Of a DNA stretch of 64,000 nucleotides, positions 40,898 through 50,215 are shown in pieces. The notes under the pieces are model-generated. The model saw nothing but the letters and a program-made list of their open reading frames with translations. It ran no database searches and was not told the origin of the DNA. The stretch is from contig JAUIJL010000021.1 in the NCBI GenBank assembly GCA_030431255.1, forward strand, positions 92,071-156,070, given 5' to 3'. The translations under genes and the position numbers were made by a program. The stretch's first letter is position 1. The number at the start of each line of letters is the position of its first letter. This stretch comes from Thermoanaerobaculia bacterium. GTDB taxonomy: Bacteria; Acidobacteriota; Thermoanaerobaculia; Multivoradales; J023.

Positions 40898-42010
40898 GTG
40901 CCGCCGACTCTGAATGCGCTACTAAAGACCATGGTGGAGCAGGGTGGATCCGACCTGCACATCACCACCAACACCGCGCCTCAAATCCGAGTGGACGGGC
41001 GCTTGCGGCCGTTGAATCTGCCGCCGCTCACCCCTACCGACACCAAGCAGATCGCCTACTCGATCTTGACCGACATCCAAAAACACCGTTTGGAAGAGGA
41101 CTTGGAGCTGGACTTTTCGTTCGGCATCAAGGGTTTGGCGCGTTTTCGCGGCAATATCTTCCACCAACGTGGAGCGGTCGCGGCGGTCTTCCGGACGATC
41201 CCCTATGAGATCAAGACCTTCCGGGAGCTCGGTCTGCCGACGGTCCTAGAGAAGATTTGCGACAAGCCGCGGGGTCTGGTGCTGGTCACCGGGCCGACGG
41301 GCTCGGGCAAATCCACCACCTTGGCGGCGATGGTCGACAAGATCAACCGCGAGCGCAACGAGCACATCCTGACCATCGAGGATCCGGTGGAGTACCTCCA
41401 CCAGCACCAAGGCTGCTTGGTCAATCAGCGCGAGCTCAACGCCGACACCCACAGCTTTTCCGCCGCGTTGCGCGCGGCCCTTCGTCAAGATCCCGATGTG
41501 GTGCTGATCGGTGAGATGCGCGATCTCGAAACGGTGGAGTCGGCGTTGCGTATCGCCGAAACCGGTCACTTGACCTTCGGCACCCTGCACACGAACTCGG
41601 CGGCCCAGACCATCAACCGTGTCATCGACGTCTTCCCGGCCCACCAACAAAGCCAAGTTCGGGCGCAGATGTCCCTGGTGCTCGAAGGCATCGTTTGTCA
41701 ATCCCTGTTGCCGAGGATCAACGGCAAAGGACGGGCCCTAGCGATGGAGATCCTGATCCCGAACTCGGGTATCCGCAATCTGATTCGCGAAGACAAAGTT
41801 CATCAAATCTACGGCATGATGCAAACGGGGCAAGCGAAATACGGTATGCAGACGTTCAACCAAAGTCTCGCCAATCTCTATTTCAAGCGCTTGATTACCC
41901 TGCAAATCGCGATGGCTCGATCCCAGCTGCCCGATGAGCTGCAAGAGATCATTTCCAGGGGCCCGCAATCGCTCAATCCCAGCGTCGGTCAGAATTCCGC
42001 AAGGAGGTAA
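40898..42010 (+). CDS. pilT: Type IV pilus retraction ATPase PilT
   Basis: 370 residues from GTG at 40898 (AGGAG 9 bases upstream). The PAS-like N-domain (EQGGSDLHITTNTAPQIRVD) precedes the RecA-like core: Walker A GPTGSGKSTTLAAM, Asp box EHILTIEDPVEYLHQHQGCL, Walker B DPDVVLIGEMRDLETVESAL and His box TGHLTFGTLHTNSAAQTINR. NSGIRNLIREDKVHQIYGMM is the AIRNLIRE-type motif specific to PilT, needed for pilus retraction, and argues against PilB. The stop (TAA) is shared with a perfect AAGGAGGT for pilC, 3 bases before its GTG, so the two are co-translated. pilB, pilA and pilMNOPQ are not in the window. Confidence 0.96.
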   Translation: MPPTLNALLKTMVEQGGSDLHITTNTAPQIRVDGRLRPLNLPPLTPTDTKQIAYSILTDIQKHRLEEDLELDFSFGIKGLARFRGNIFHQRGAVAAVFRTIPYEIKTFRELGLPTVLEKICDKPRGLVLVTGPTGSGKSTTLAAMVDKINRERNEHILTIEDPVEYLHQHQGCLVNQRELNADTHSFSAALRAALRQDPDVVLIGEMRDLETVESALRIAETGHLTFGTLHTNSAAQTINRVIDVFPAHQQSQVRAQMSLVLEGIVCQSLLPRINGKGRALAMEILIPNSGIRNLIREDKVHQIYGMMQTGQAKYGMQTFNQSLANLYFKRLITLQIAMARSQLPDELQEIISRGPQSLNPSVGQNSARR

Positions 42011-42013
42011 GCT

Positions 42014-43219
42014 GTGCCCAATTTCGCATGGAAAGGTCGCAACGGCAGAGGCTCGATGGAAGAGGGCGTGCTTTCCGCAGAGAACCGTGACGCGGCCGCC
42101 GCGATTCTCAAACGCCAGAACATTCAGGTCGTCAACCTGCGTGAGGCCGAGCGACGCATTCGGCTGATGCCGAAAATCGGCGGCAAGGTGCCGTCGAAGA
42201 AGCTCTCCATCTTTACCCGTCAATTCTCCGTCATGCTCGACGCCGGCTTGCCGCTGGTGCAATGCCTCGAGATCCTCGGCGGCCAAGAAGATCACAAGGT
42301 CTTCAAGAAAATTATCGACGACGTGCGGTCCGACGTCGAAGGCGGTACTTCCTTGGCGGAGGCCATGCGGCGTCACTCCGCGGCCTTCGACAATCTCTAC
42401 GTCAACATGATCGCGGCCGGCGAGGCGGGCGGTATTCTCGACATCATCTTGCAGCGCCTTTCGACTTACATCGAGAAGTCGGTGAAGCTGAAGGGCCAGG
42501 TCAAGAGCGCCATGACCTACCCGATCGCGGTCATCGTCATCGCCATGGGCGTGGTGGCGGTCATCTTGCTCAAGGTGATTCCGGTATTTGCCCAGATGTT
42601 CGCGTCCATGGGCGCCCAATTGCCCTGGCTGACCCGAATGGTGGTGCAAGCCAGCGAGATATTACAGTCCTATGCCCTGTGGGTGGCGGCCCTGATCGCC
42701 TTCATCATCGTCGCCCTGCGCGAGTGGCATAAGACCTACCGTGGAGCCCGGGTGCTGGATCGGGCCATCCTGGCGATTCCGGTGCTCGGCATGTTGATGC
42801 GCAAAATCGCCATTGCTCGCTTCTGTCGGACCCTGGCGACTCTGACCTCCTCCGGTGTGCCGATTCTCGACGGTCTCGAAATCACCGCCCGCACCTCCGG
42901 CAACGCGATCATCGAAGACGCGATCATGAGCGTGCGCAAGAGCGTGGAAGAAGGTAAAACCATTTCCCAACCCCTCTCCGAAACCAAGGTCTTCCCGTCC
43001 ATGGTGTGTCAGATGATCGCCGTCGGTGAGCAAACCGGTGCTTTGGACGCCATGTTGTCCAAGATCGCCGACTTCTATGAGGACGAGGTGGATACCGCGG
43101 TCAACGGTTTGATGAAGCTCATCGAGCCGATCATGATCGTGTTCTTGGGTGTGGTCATCGGTACGATCGTGATCGCGATGTACCTACCGATGTTCTCGAT
43201 CTTGACCCAGATCGCCTGA
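42014..43219 (+). CDS. pilC: Type IV pilus inner-membrane platform protein PilC
   Basis: 401 residues from GTG at 42014, 5 bases after AAGGAGGT. Two homologous T2SF/PilC cytoplasmic halves are seen: FTRQFSVMLDAGLPLVQCLE and FCRRTLATLTSSGVPILDGL-like (ARFCRTLATLTSSGVPILDG), each followed by a membrane helix (TYPIAVIVIAMGVVAVILLK; MYLPMFSI tail). GEQTGALDAMLSKIADFYED is the conserved GExxG box. PilC anchors the PilB and PilT motors to the pilus base. The operon ends with a strong hairpin 25 bases past the stop. Confidence 0.95.
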   Translation: MPNFAWKGRNGRGSMEEGVLSAENRDAAAAILKRQNIQVVNLREAERRIRLMPKIGGKVPSKKLSIFTRQFSVMLDAGLPLVQCLEILGGQEDHKVFKKIIDDVRSDVEGGTSLAEAMRRHSAAFDNLYVNMIAAGEAGGILDIILQRLSTYIEKSVKLKGQVKSAMTYPIAVIVIAMGVVAVILLKVIPVFAQMFASMGAQLPWLTRMVVQASEILQSYALWVAALIAFIIVALREWHKTYRGARVLDRAILAIPVLGMLMRKIAIARFCRTLATLTSSGVPILDGLEITARTSGNAIIEDAIMSVRKSVEEGKTISQPLSETKVFPSMVCQMIAVGEQTGALDAMLSKIADFYEDEVDTAVNGLMKLIEPIMIVFLGVVIGTIVIAMYLPMFSILTQIA

Positions 43220-43244
43220 TCTTCCGACAGAGCCGATTCGTCTG

Positions 43245-43275
43245 AAAAGGGCGTGTGATCTTCACACGCCCTTTT
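43245..43275 (+). terminator. Intrinsic terminator between pilC and pilS
   Basis: Arms 43245-43258 and 43262-43275 are perfectly complementary over 14 bp around a 3-base loop; the right arm ends in CCCTTTT. It separates pilT-pilC from pilS-pilR, and the pilS start lies only 27 bases further, so pilSR need a promoter overlapping this hairpin or depend on read-through. Confidence 0.85.
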
Positions 43276-43302
43276 CGCGTTTCAAACGATAGACTGGAAC
43301 CA

Positions 43303-45264
43303 ATGCAAGAGCTGAACAACAAGCTGCTCTCGCTGATGGCCATCCGGGTGCTGGTTGTGCTCAGCGTGTTGCTACCCTACCTGCTGGGTCCGGTGGGGGA
43401 GAACGGCGGCGGCTCCGACGGATTGTCGAGCTTCGCCTATGCCGTGTGGGAGCTGGTATTCGAGCCCCTGCCCGCCGGCACCGACGCGGAGAGCGTGCCC
43501 CGGCAGCCCCCCCGTCCCTTCGACAATATGCTGCAGCTGTTGGTCGCCTTGGTGTCTTTGCAGACCCTGGTGTATGCCGGTTTGATGCGGTTGTTGAAGA
43601 ATCGCCCGGTGGCTCACGCTTACGTGCAATTAGTGGGTGATCTTCTGCTGATCACCCTCTTGATCTACAAATTCGGTCGCCTGACGGCGAATCTATCTAT
43701 CCTCTATTTCGTCGTCATCGGAGTCGGTTCCTTCTTGTTGCGCCGTCAGGCGGGGCTGATCATCGCCGCCATCGCGTCGTTCCTCTACGGCGCCGTGGTG
43801 ATGCTCCATCAATCCACCAGATTCCATGATCTCTGGGTGGAAGGCGGACCCCTGGCCGCCCTGCCGCCCATCGACGCGGTCAGCGGTGAGCCCACCCGAA
43901 CCACGTTGCTCGAAAAGCTGATGCTCGGATTGCAGCCTCCGGGCCTCGACGCCGTCAGCGGCGTGCCGGTGGTCTACACCTTGACGATCCATTGGATCGG
44001 GTTCCTGGCGGTAGCCTTCTTCACCGCCTACTTGGCTCGCGATCAAGCCCTCGAGCGGGAGCTGAAGAAGAGCGCTCTCGACCTGGCCTATTTGAAAGTC
44101 CTACATCGGGATGTCATCCAAAGCATCTCGAGCGGATTGGCGGTCACGGACCTCTCCGGCATCACCACCAGCATCAATCGGTCGGGCGAGCAAATTCTCG
44201 GGCGTCCCGGCCAGGAATTGATCGGTTTTCACATCGAGGAGTCGGGACTTTTCGAGCGCCGGGCTTGGGATAGGTTCACCCAGGAATGTCGACATGGGGT
44301 CGTTCGGGGGGAGCTGGAGCTGGAGGTGGCAGACGGCCAGGTCCACGTGGGTTTCAGTCTCTCCGATCTCAAAGACGGACATCGAGAGCATCGCGGTTAT
44401 ATTCTTATCTTTCAGGATCTTACGGAGACGCGTCAGCTGCAGGAGCAGGTGCGTGTTCAAGATCGAATGGCCGCGTTGGGACAAATGGCGGCGGGTTTGG
44501 CCCACGAGGTCGGCAATCCCTTGGCCGCCATTTCCGGCTCGGTGCAGATGCTCTCACGGTCGGTGAAAGACGGCTCGGCCCAAAGCAAGCTCTTGGGCAT
44601 CACCCTCAAGGAAAGCCAGCGCTTGGATAGGACGGTGAAGTCGTTCCTGCAATTCGCTCGTCCCCGGCAGCGGGAGCCGAAGGACATTGATGTGGCCCGC
44701 CTATTGGCGGACGACATCAAGCTGTTGCGAAATAGCGACGAGGTTTTGCCGAGCCACGAAATTCACCTGGACCTCCAGCCGCGCGCGGCGGTGATCTACG
44801 CGGATTTGGATCAGATCAGCCAGCTGTTTTGGAATCTGGCTCGCAATGCGCTGCAAGCCATGCCCAACGGTGGACGTTTGGATTTGGTCGGACGTTTAGA
44901 AGGCCGAAGGTATAAGGTTCAGTTTCGCGATACGGGCAAGGGCATGTCCGAGAAAGAGCGGACGGAGCTCTTTCAACCGTTCAAGTCATTTTTCGGTGCC
45001 GGCACGGGATTGGGTATGGCCATTGTCTATCGGATCGTCGAAGAGCACGGGGGCAATATCGAGGTGGACAGCCGCCTCGGCCGTGGCACGGTGATCACGG
45101 TCGACTTGCCGGTGGAGCCGGCACAAGCGGTTCGTTCCGTGGTCCTGTGGCAGGACCCGTCGGAGCGCGCCGACCGGGATGGTGCGCCGTCCCGGTCTCA
45201 CATCACCCCTGAATCGGCCGAGTCGGCCGGGGCGGAAGCCGTCGCCAAGGAGATCGCATCTTGA
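43303..45264 (+). CDS. pilS: Sensor histidine kinase PilS-like
   Basis: 653 residues from ATG at 43303 (weak RBS). About six membrane helices in residues 10-265, interrupted by a variable loop after helix 1 (LGPVGENGGGSDG). A PAS domain follows (VIQSISSGLAVTDLSGITTS), then HisKA with GQMAAGLAHEVGNPLAAISG (His in AHEVGNP) and an HATPase domain with NLARNALQAMPNGG, RDTGKGMSEKER and GAGTGLGMAIVYRIVEEHGG. PilS adjusts pilin transcription to pilin level in the membrane through PilR and sigma54. The gene overlaps pilR by 4 bases. The short Ser/Glu-rich tail after the HATPase domain is not conserved. Confidence 0.9.
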   Translation: MQELNNKLLSLMAIRVLVVLSVLLPYLLGPVGENGGGSDGLSSFAYAVWELVFEPLPAGTDAESVPRQPPRPFDNMLQLLVALVSLQTLVYAGLMRLLKNRPVAHAYVQLVGDLLLITLLIYKFGRLTANLSILYFVVIGVGSFLLRRQAGLIIAAIASFLYGAVVMLHQSTRFHDLWVEGGPLAALPPIDAVSGEPTRTTLLEKLMLGLQPPGLDAVSGVPVVYTLTIHWIGFLAVAFFTAYLARDQALERELKKSALDLAYLKVLHRDVIQSISSGLAVTDLSGITTSINRSGEQILGRPGQELIGFHIEESGLFERRAWDRFTQECRHGVVRGELELEVADGQVHVGFSLSDLKDGHREHRGYILIFQDLTETRQLQEQVRVQDRMAALGQMAAGLAHEVGNPLAAISGSVQMLSRSVKDGSAQSKLLGITLKESQRLDRTVKSFLQFARPRQREPKDIDVARLLADDIKLLRNSDEVLPSHEIHLDLQPRAAVIYADLDQISQLFWNLARNALQAMPNGGRLDLVGRLEGRRYKVQFRDTGKGMSEKERTELFQPFKSFFGAGTGLGMAIVYRIVEEHGGNIEVDSRLGRGTVITVDLPVEPAQAVRSVVLWQDPSERADRDGAPSRSHITPESAESAGAEAVAKEIAS

Positions 45265-46634
45265 GATCGAGCGTGTTGATAGTCGACGACGAGCAAAGCA
45301 TGGTGGAATTCCTGCGTCTGCTCTTCGAAGAGGAAGGATATTTGGTCACCACCGCCGATTCCGTCAAATCGGCGCGGGAAGGCATCGCCGACAAATCCTT
45401 CGATTTGGTGCTGTGCGACATCCTGATGCCGGACGGAAACGGGCTCGATCTGCTCAAACAAATCAAGGAACGCTCGCCTCGAACGGCGGTCATCATGATG
45501 ACCGCCTACGCGTCGTCGAAATCGGCGATCGAGGCCATGAAGCTCGGTGCCTACAACTACATCTCCAAACCGTTCGACGTCGACGAGCTCAAGGTCCTGG
45601 CCAGCGGCGCCTTGGAAAAAACCGGTCTCGAAGAAGAGAACGTCTACCTGCGGCGTCAGCTGGAGCAGAAGTACCAATTCTCGAACATCATCGGCCGCAG
45701 CCCGAAGATGCAAGAGATCTTTTCGCTCATCGAGCGGGTGGCGAAAACCAGCTCGACGGTGTTGTTGCGGGGAGAGTCCGGCACCGGCAAGGAGCTGATC
45801 GCCCGAGCGGTTCACCATTCCAGCCCCAGGTCGAACCGTCGCTTCCTGTCGATCAATTGCGGAGCGATGCCCGAGAACCTACTGGAAAGCGAGCTTTTCG
45901 GTCACGAAAAAGGGGCATTTACCGGCGCCGTTCGGGAGAAAAAGGGTCTTTTCCAAGAGGCGGACCAAGGCACCCTATTCCTCGACGAAATCGGGGAAAT
46001 GACTCCACCCATGCAGGTCAAGCTGCTGCGAGCGCTCCAGGATCGTCGGATTCGGCGGGTGGGCGGCAGCCGGGAAGAGTCGGTGGACGTGCGCATCATC
46101 GCCGCCACCAACCGTGATTTGGCGGAGCTGATCGAGAGCGGCGATTTTCGCGAGGATCTCTACTATCGGGTCAATGTGATTCCAGTGAACTTGCCGGCCC
46201 TGCGCCAACGGCGGGAGGACATTCCCCTATTGGTGGAATTCTTCATCAAGAAATATTCCGAGGCCATGGGTTTGGGAGAGCCGAAACCCATTTCCGTGGA
46301 AGCGTTGCGCGCCTTGGAGCGCTACGATTGGCCGGGAAACGTGCGCGAGCTGGAGAATACCGTGGAGCGAGCCCTGGCTCTGGCGATGGAAGATCGCTTG
46401 ACCACGCGGGATCTACCGGCCCAGGTGTTGAGCCACGTGGCGGAAACCCCAGAGCCGATCCTCCTGCCGGACGAAGGTTTGGATCTCGAAGCCCATCTGG
46501 ATGAAATCCGGCGCCAGCTCATGCAACAAGCCCTCGAACGCACCGGCGGCGTGCAAACCCAGGCCGCCGAGCTGCTCAAGATGACGTTTCGCTCGTTCCG
46601 CTACTACGGCAAAAAGCTCGACCTCACGGGTTAA
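45261..46634 (+). CDS. pilR: Sigma54-dependent response regulator PilR-like
   Basis: 457 residues from TTG at 45261, with AAGGAGA 7 bases upstream; a later GTG lacks an RBS. Receiver domain: VLIVDDEQSM and LVLCDILMPDGNGLD (phosphoacceptor Asp). AAA+ domain: GESGTGKELIARAV (Walker A), ESELFGHEKGAFTGAV with the intact GAFTGA sigma54-contact loop, and GTLFLDEIGEMTPPMQ (Walker B). C-terminal Fis-type helix-turn-helix: LERTGGVQTQAAELLKMTF. It activates sigma54 promoters, classically that of pilA. The pilA target is not in the window, so it must lie elsewhere. Only 12 bases separate it from a convergent glycosyltransferase gene. Confidence 0.92.
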   Translation: MRSSVLIVDDEQSMVEFLRLLFEEEGYLVTTADSVKSAREGIADKSFDLVLCDILMPDGNGLDLLKQIKERSPRTAVIMMTAYASSKSAIEAMKLGAYNYISKPFDVDELKVLASGALEKTGLEEENVYLRRQLEQKYQFSNIIGRSPKMQEIFSLIERVAKTSSTVLLRGESGTGKELIARAVHHSSPRSNRRFLSINCGAMPENLLESELFGHEKGAFTGAVREKKGLFQEADQGTLFLDEIGEMTPPMQVKLLRALQDRRIRRVGGSREESVDVRIIAATNRDLAELIESGDFREDLYYRVNVIPVNLPALRQRREDIPLLVEFFIKKYSEAMGLGEPKPISVEALRALERYDWPGNVRELENTVERALALAMEDRLTTRDLPAQVLSHVAETPEPILLPDEGLDLEAHLDEIRRQLMQQALERTGGVQTQAAELLKMTFRSFRYYGKKLDLTG

Positions 46635-46646
46635 CGAAGCTTCGTC

Positions 46647-48011
46647 TCAATCGGCGAATGTTGCCCCATCTGCCCCTGCGGACGTAGGGGCTGGACTTGC
46701 TTTCGCCGGCTCGTCGGGATTCCGATTCGGGACGAGCTCCACGGCAGCCGCCACAGCCAGCAGGGTGGTCGCGGGTAAAAGGTGAAAAAACAGCCGAGAT
46801 GCGCTGGTTTGAATCCACAGCTCAGTATTCACCGGGCCCGATAAATAAGCATAGAAATAGAAGCACGCCTGTAAGACGACGAGAACGGTCGGCCGTCTGA
46901 GCTTGGAGCGCAGCAGGAGGAAGGGCAAGATCGGGAAGATGAGCGGCAGGCCGTGCCAGCGGGGATCGAGCAGAGCCACGGCGAGACCGTGGATCACCGC
47001 CCCGAAACGGGTCGGATCGAGCCCTCCCGTATTGCTCTCGAGGAACAGCCCATGGTGAAGCACGGGTCCGAGCCAGAACGCAATCACCACCGCCGTCGGC
47101 CAACCGCTGCGCACGGCGATCTCCAGGTTCCGCCGGATCCATCCGCCCGGGCCGCGTGGATCTCGCTCATGAGCCGATGAAACCGCGTGCAGGGCCAGCA
47201 GGCAGGCCGCGAAGACGATGCCTTCGATCTTAGACGCCGCGGCGAGGGCCGCGATCCAAGCTGTTTGTCGATCACGGCCCGAGCTCGGAGGCTGAGCCGG
47301 CAAAGCGACGCCCGCGGTCACGGCAAATGCGATCAAGAGATCCGCGCCCCCCGCCACCATCGGTCCCACGGCGAAGCTCAGGCAAGCGCTGCCGACCACG
47401 GTCACGGCGAGGAGCCTCTCCGGCCCCCGCGGCAACACCCGAGCGGCGAGCTCTCGGCAGGCGAGCAACAACAAGGCAAAACTGAGCACCGGCAGCCACG
47501 CCACGGTCCACCAGCTGTCGTCACCGATCAGCAGGTAGGAGGCGGCATAGAGGGTCGGCACCAAATTGGGATAGTCCGGGTGGCTGTGGGCATTCCACGG
47601 CTGAGCCAAGAATTCGTGATCGAGACCCCCGACCAGGGCAAAGTGCTTCGCTTTCAGACCCCAGTGAAACACATAGTCGGACATCACATTCCAACCCAGG
47701 ACGGTCGCCATGGCGAAGATCGATCCCAGGCCGAGACAAATCAGAAATTCGAGCCGGCCCAGCAGGATAAAGCTCTTTCGAATCGGCGCGTCGGTAACCG
47801 GGTCCGCGGCTGGGACCTGCGGCCGGATCCGAGACGGTAGCTTCAGCACGAGGACACAGAGGATCGCCGCCAGAGCCACCGACGGGCGAGACCAGGCCAT
47901 TCCGAGGAGGTCGAAGGTCCACAGCATGCCTCCAAAGAGGACCAGGGCTCTGGGCCCCGTGGTGAGGAGCCACGGGGCCGAGCGGGATGTCGAGCCGGGT
48001 TGGTAGGGCAT
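46647..48011 (-). CDS. Polytopic membrane protein, GT-C glycosyltransferase-like
   Basis: 454 residues with about ten membrane helices. ATG at 48011 shares one base with the stop of the upstream gene; a GTG at 48014 is the alternative. The first large loop carries MSDYVFHWGLKAKHFALVGG and HSHPDYPNLVPTLYAASYLL, where an Asp and His cluster sits as in GT-C enzymes; KIEGIVFAACLLALHAV follows a central helix. I cannot assign a specific family. Together with the small upstream gene it forms a two-gene unit converging on pilR. A role in decorating a surface glycan or pilin is possible but unsupported. Confidence 0.55.
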   Translation of the reverse strand: MPYQPGSTSRSAPWLLTTGPRALVLFGGMLWTFDLLGMAWSRPSVALAAILCVLVLKLPSRIRPQVPAADPVTDAPIRKSFILLGRLEFLICLGLGSIFAMATVLGWNVMSDYVFHWGLKAKHFALVGGLDHEFLAQPWNAHSHPDYPNLVPTLYAASYLLIGDDSWWTVAWLPVLSFALLLLACRELAARVLPRGPERLLAVTVVGSACLSFAVGPMVAGGADLLIAFAVTAGVALPAQPPSSGRDRQTAWIAALAAASKIEGIVFAACLLALHAVSSAHERDPRGPGGWIRRNLEIAVRSGWPTAVVIAFWLGPVLHHGLFLESNTGGLDPTRFGAVIHGLAVALLDPRWHGLPLIFPILPFLLLRSKLRRPTVLVVLQACFYFYAYLSGPVNTELWIQTSASRLFFHLLPATTLLAVAAAVELVPNRNPDEPAKASPAPTSAGADGATFAD

Positions 48012-48559
48012 CACGGAAGGGTAGGTTCGACTTCAGAAGCGTTTCGACGGTTGAAGACCACGGCCCGCTCCATGCGACAGGCTTCCGCCATGCCCGGGGG
48101 AGGAGATTCTGGGGGTGAAGCATCGCCGAAGTACATCAACAGGGAGTCGGCCTGCTCCACGTCCCGGGGCTCAACCACCGGGATGACGTCTTGCTCCGGC
48201 AGACTGAAAGCGAGCCACATGAAGAGGTAATGCTCCTGCCCCTGCCAGGTCGACGGGCCGTGCACGGCGACTTTGTCGCCGGGTCGCAGACAAGGAAGCT
48301 CGCTGGACAGCAAGTCCATGGATCGCGCGTGGCGACCCACCACCGGCCATTGGACTGGGCTCTCCAGGGCCCACGGATCGACTTTCCAATAGCGATAGCT
48401 CCACAGGCTGTCGTGCAGGGCGTGACCCCCGAACCACGAAGCCGCGGCGAGCAGCACCACCAGGATCGCCCGGCGCGGACCGGCGAGCTGCCGGAGGTCT
48501 CGCCACAGCTCCGTCAGCGGCTGCTGAATGGTTTCGCGCAAATAGCTTGAAGGCTCCAC
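48011..48559 (-). CDS. Small single-pass membrane protein, unknown
   Basis: 182 residues. One clear membrane helix near residues 31-48 (AILVVLLAAASWFGGHAL), a short cytoplasmic N-terminus and a soluble, probably periplasmic C-terminal part with LSSELPCLRPGDKVAVHGPS, HYLFMWLAFSLPEQDVIPVV and MAEACRMERAVVFNRR. The second half looks like the soluble lumenal domain that often trails GT-C enzymes, so it may be a split subunit of the neighbouring transferase. It is translationally coupled to that gene. No family recognised. Confidence 0.6.
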   Translation of the reverse strand: MEPSSYLRETIQQPLTELWRDLRQLAGPRRAILVVLLAAASWFGGHALHDSLWSYRYWKVDPWALESPVQWPVVGRHARSMDLLSSELPCLRPGDKVAVHGPSTWQGQEHYLFMWLAFSLPEQDVIPVVEPRDVEQADSLLMYFGDASPPESPPPGMAEACRMERAVVFNRRNASEVEPTLP

Positions 48560-48784
48560 GGCGTCATTCTACGGTTTCGCTCCCAAGAATCCACGCTCCC
48601 AGGAATCCAGGGTCGCCAGAATTCACGGTCGCCGCGAGAGATCGGCCGATCTGCCGGCGGCTCGGATGCAAGATGTCCCATCCCTGGATCGGACTCCGTG
48701 TATGAATAGGGAATCGGCTGAGAACCCACGATCCATCTTTCAAACCGAGTGATCTAGAGAAACATTGTCTTGGAGAAAAGCAGC

Positions 48785-50215
48785 ATGCCTTCGACCCGCT
48801 TTCGTCTTTTGATGGCCCCGTTGATTCTGTGCACCGGTATCCTACCCGCGTCGCCGCTCTCGGCCGGCTCCCACGTGGAGCTGATTCTCGACGCTTCCGG
48901 ATCCATGTGGAACCGTTTGGACGACGGCCGCTTTCGCATCACCGCCGCCAAAGAGGCTATGGGTGGCTTCATCGACGGTCTGCCGGAAGAAGGGCTCGAG
49001 GTCGGCCTACGGATTTACGGTGCCTCGGTGAAAGCGGGACAGCCTGGAGCGTGTGAGGATTCTCGCTTGGTGGTGCCGCTCAAAGGGGTCGACAAAAGCG
49101 CCCTGCGCGCGTCGGTTCAAGACGCCACCGCCCTCGGCTCGACCCCCATCGCCCTGTCCTTGAAGCAGGCCGCCGCGGATTTTCCCGCCGGCGAAGGCGA
49201 AAAGCTGATCGTGTTGGTGACCGACGGCGAGGAAGCTTGTGACGGCGATGTGCGGGCGGCTATTCAGGCTTTGAAGGGCATCCAGCTCAAGATCATCGGC
49301 TTTGATCTGGACCCTGCCGATGCCAAAGCCTTCGAGCAGCTGGCGGACTTTCAGCACGCCGCCGACGCCAAGGCTCTCGGGGCTGCGCTCGGACGTGCCG
49401 TCGCCGACGTGGTGCCGCCCCTGGGAGAGGCAACCCTTAAGGCTCCCGCCGAGATACCCTCCGGCTCGAGCTTCGAAGTCCATTGGACCGGCGAGGCCAA
49501 CGCCCAGGACTATGTCACCCTGGTGGAAGCCGATGCCGAGGACGGTGTTTACCGGCAATGGCATTGGGTCAAGGACGGCAATCCCCTGACCTTCTTAGCT
49601 CCGCTGCATCCGGGGTCGTACGAGCTGCGTTACCAGTCGGATCGAGTGCCCGGGGTGGCGGCCCGGCACGCGGTGAAGATTCTGCCGGTGGAATTCGCCG
49701 TCAACCCGCCGACCCAGATCCAAGGAGGAACGGTATTCGAGGTGCCGTGGCAGGGACCCAACGGCCAAGGCGACTACATCACCATCGTCAAAAAGGGCGA
49801 GCCCGCGGGAGCCTATCTCTCCTATTTCTACACCCGTGACGGATCGCCCGGAAAGCTGAGCGCGCCGTTGGATTTGGGGGCCTACGAGGTGCGCTACCAA
49901 AGCGAGCGGGAGGACGGCATCTTCGCGTCGGTGCCCGTGGAGCTGGTACCCGTGGAAGTGGTGCTCGAAGCCCCCGCCTCGGTCGCCGCCGGCTCGAAAT
50001 TCGAGGTGCGTTGGAGCGGCCCCGGTGACGAGCAAGATTGGATCACCATCGTCAAAGCGGGCGCTCCGGACGGCGCCTACATGTCCTACGACTACGCTCG
50101 CAACGGCAGCCCCCTGACCCTCACCGCCCCGGACGAGCCCGGAGCCTACGAAATCCGCTACGCGTCCGACCGGGTTCGGGGCACATTTGCCCGCCGCCCG
50201 ATACGGGTGGAGTAA
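48785..50215 (+). CDS. Secreted VWA-domain protein with three C-terminal beta repeats
   Basis: 476 residues from ATG at 48785 (GGAG 9 bases upstream). A signal peptide ends near SPLSAGS. The von Willebrand A domain has an intact MIDAS: ILDASGSMW (Asp36, Ser38, Ser40), GSTPIALSL (Thr) and VTDGEEACDGD (Asp). Then come three tandem modules of about 85 residues, each with a pattern of PA-x-I/V-x-x-G-S/T-x-F-E-V-x-W, D-Y/W-I-T-I-V, and G-A/S-Y-E-L/I/V-R-Y-x-S-x-R: SSFEVHWTGEANAQDYVTLV, TVFEVPWQGPNGQGDYITIV, SKFEVRWSGPGDEQDWITIV. Likely a periplasmic or surface protein that binds metal-dependent partners through the VWA domain. Function unknown; alone on the plus strand beside the Rhs region. Confidence 0.85.
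   Translation: MPSTRFRLLMAPLILCTGILPASPLSAGSHVELILDASGSMWNRLDDGRFRITAAKEAMGGFIDGLPEEGLEVGLRIYGASVKAGQPGACEDSRLVVPLKGVDKSALRASVQDATALGSTPIALSLKQAAADFPAGEGEKLIVLVTDGEEACDGDVRAAIQALKGIQLKIIGFDLDPADAKAFEQLADFQHAADAKALGAALGRAVADVVPPLGEATLKAPAEIPSGSSFEVHWTGEANAQDYVTLVEADAEDGVYRQWHWVKDGNPLTFLAPLHPGSYELRYQSDRVPGVAARHAVKILPVEFAVNPPTQIQGGTVFEVPWQGPNGQGDYITIVKKGEPAGAYLSYFYTRDGSPGKLSAPLDLGAYEVRYQSEREDGIFASVPVELVPVEVVLEAPASVAAGSKFEVRWSGPGDEQDWITIVKAGAPDGAYMSYDYARNGSPLTLTAPDEPGAYEIRYASDRVRGTFARRPIRVE

Noticed and set aside
49595..50215. Minus-strand continuation of the JAMM-like ORF across the VWA gene
   Set aside because: The VWA gene is intact with MIDAS and repeats on the plus strand; the antisense extension is read-through of a truncated Rhs tip.
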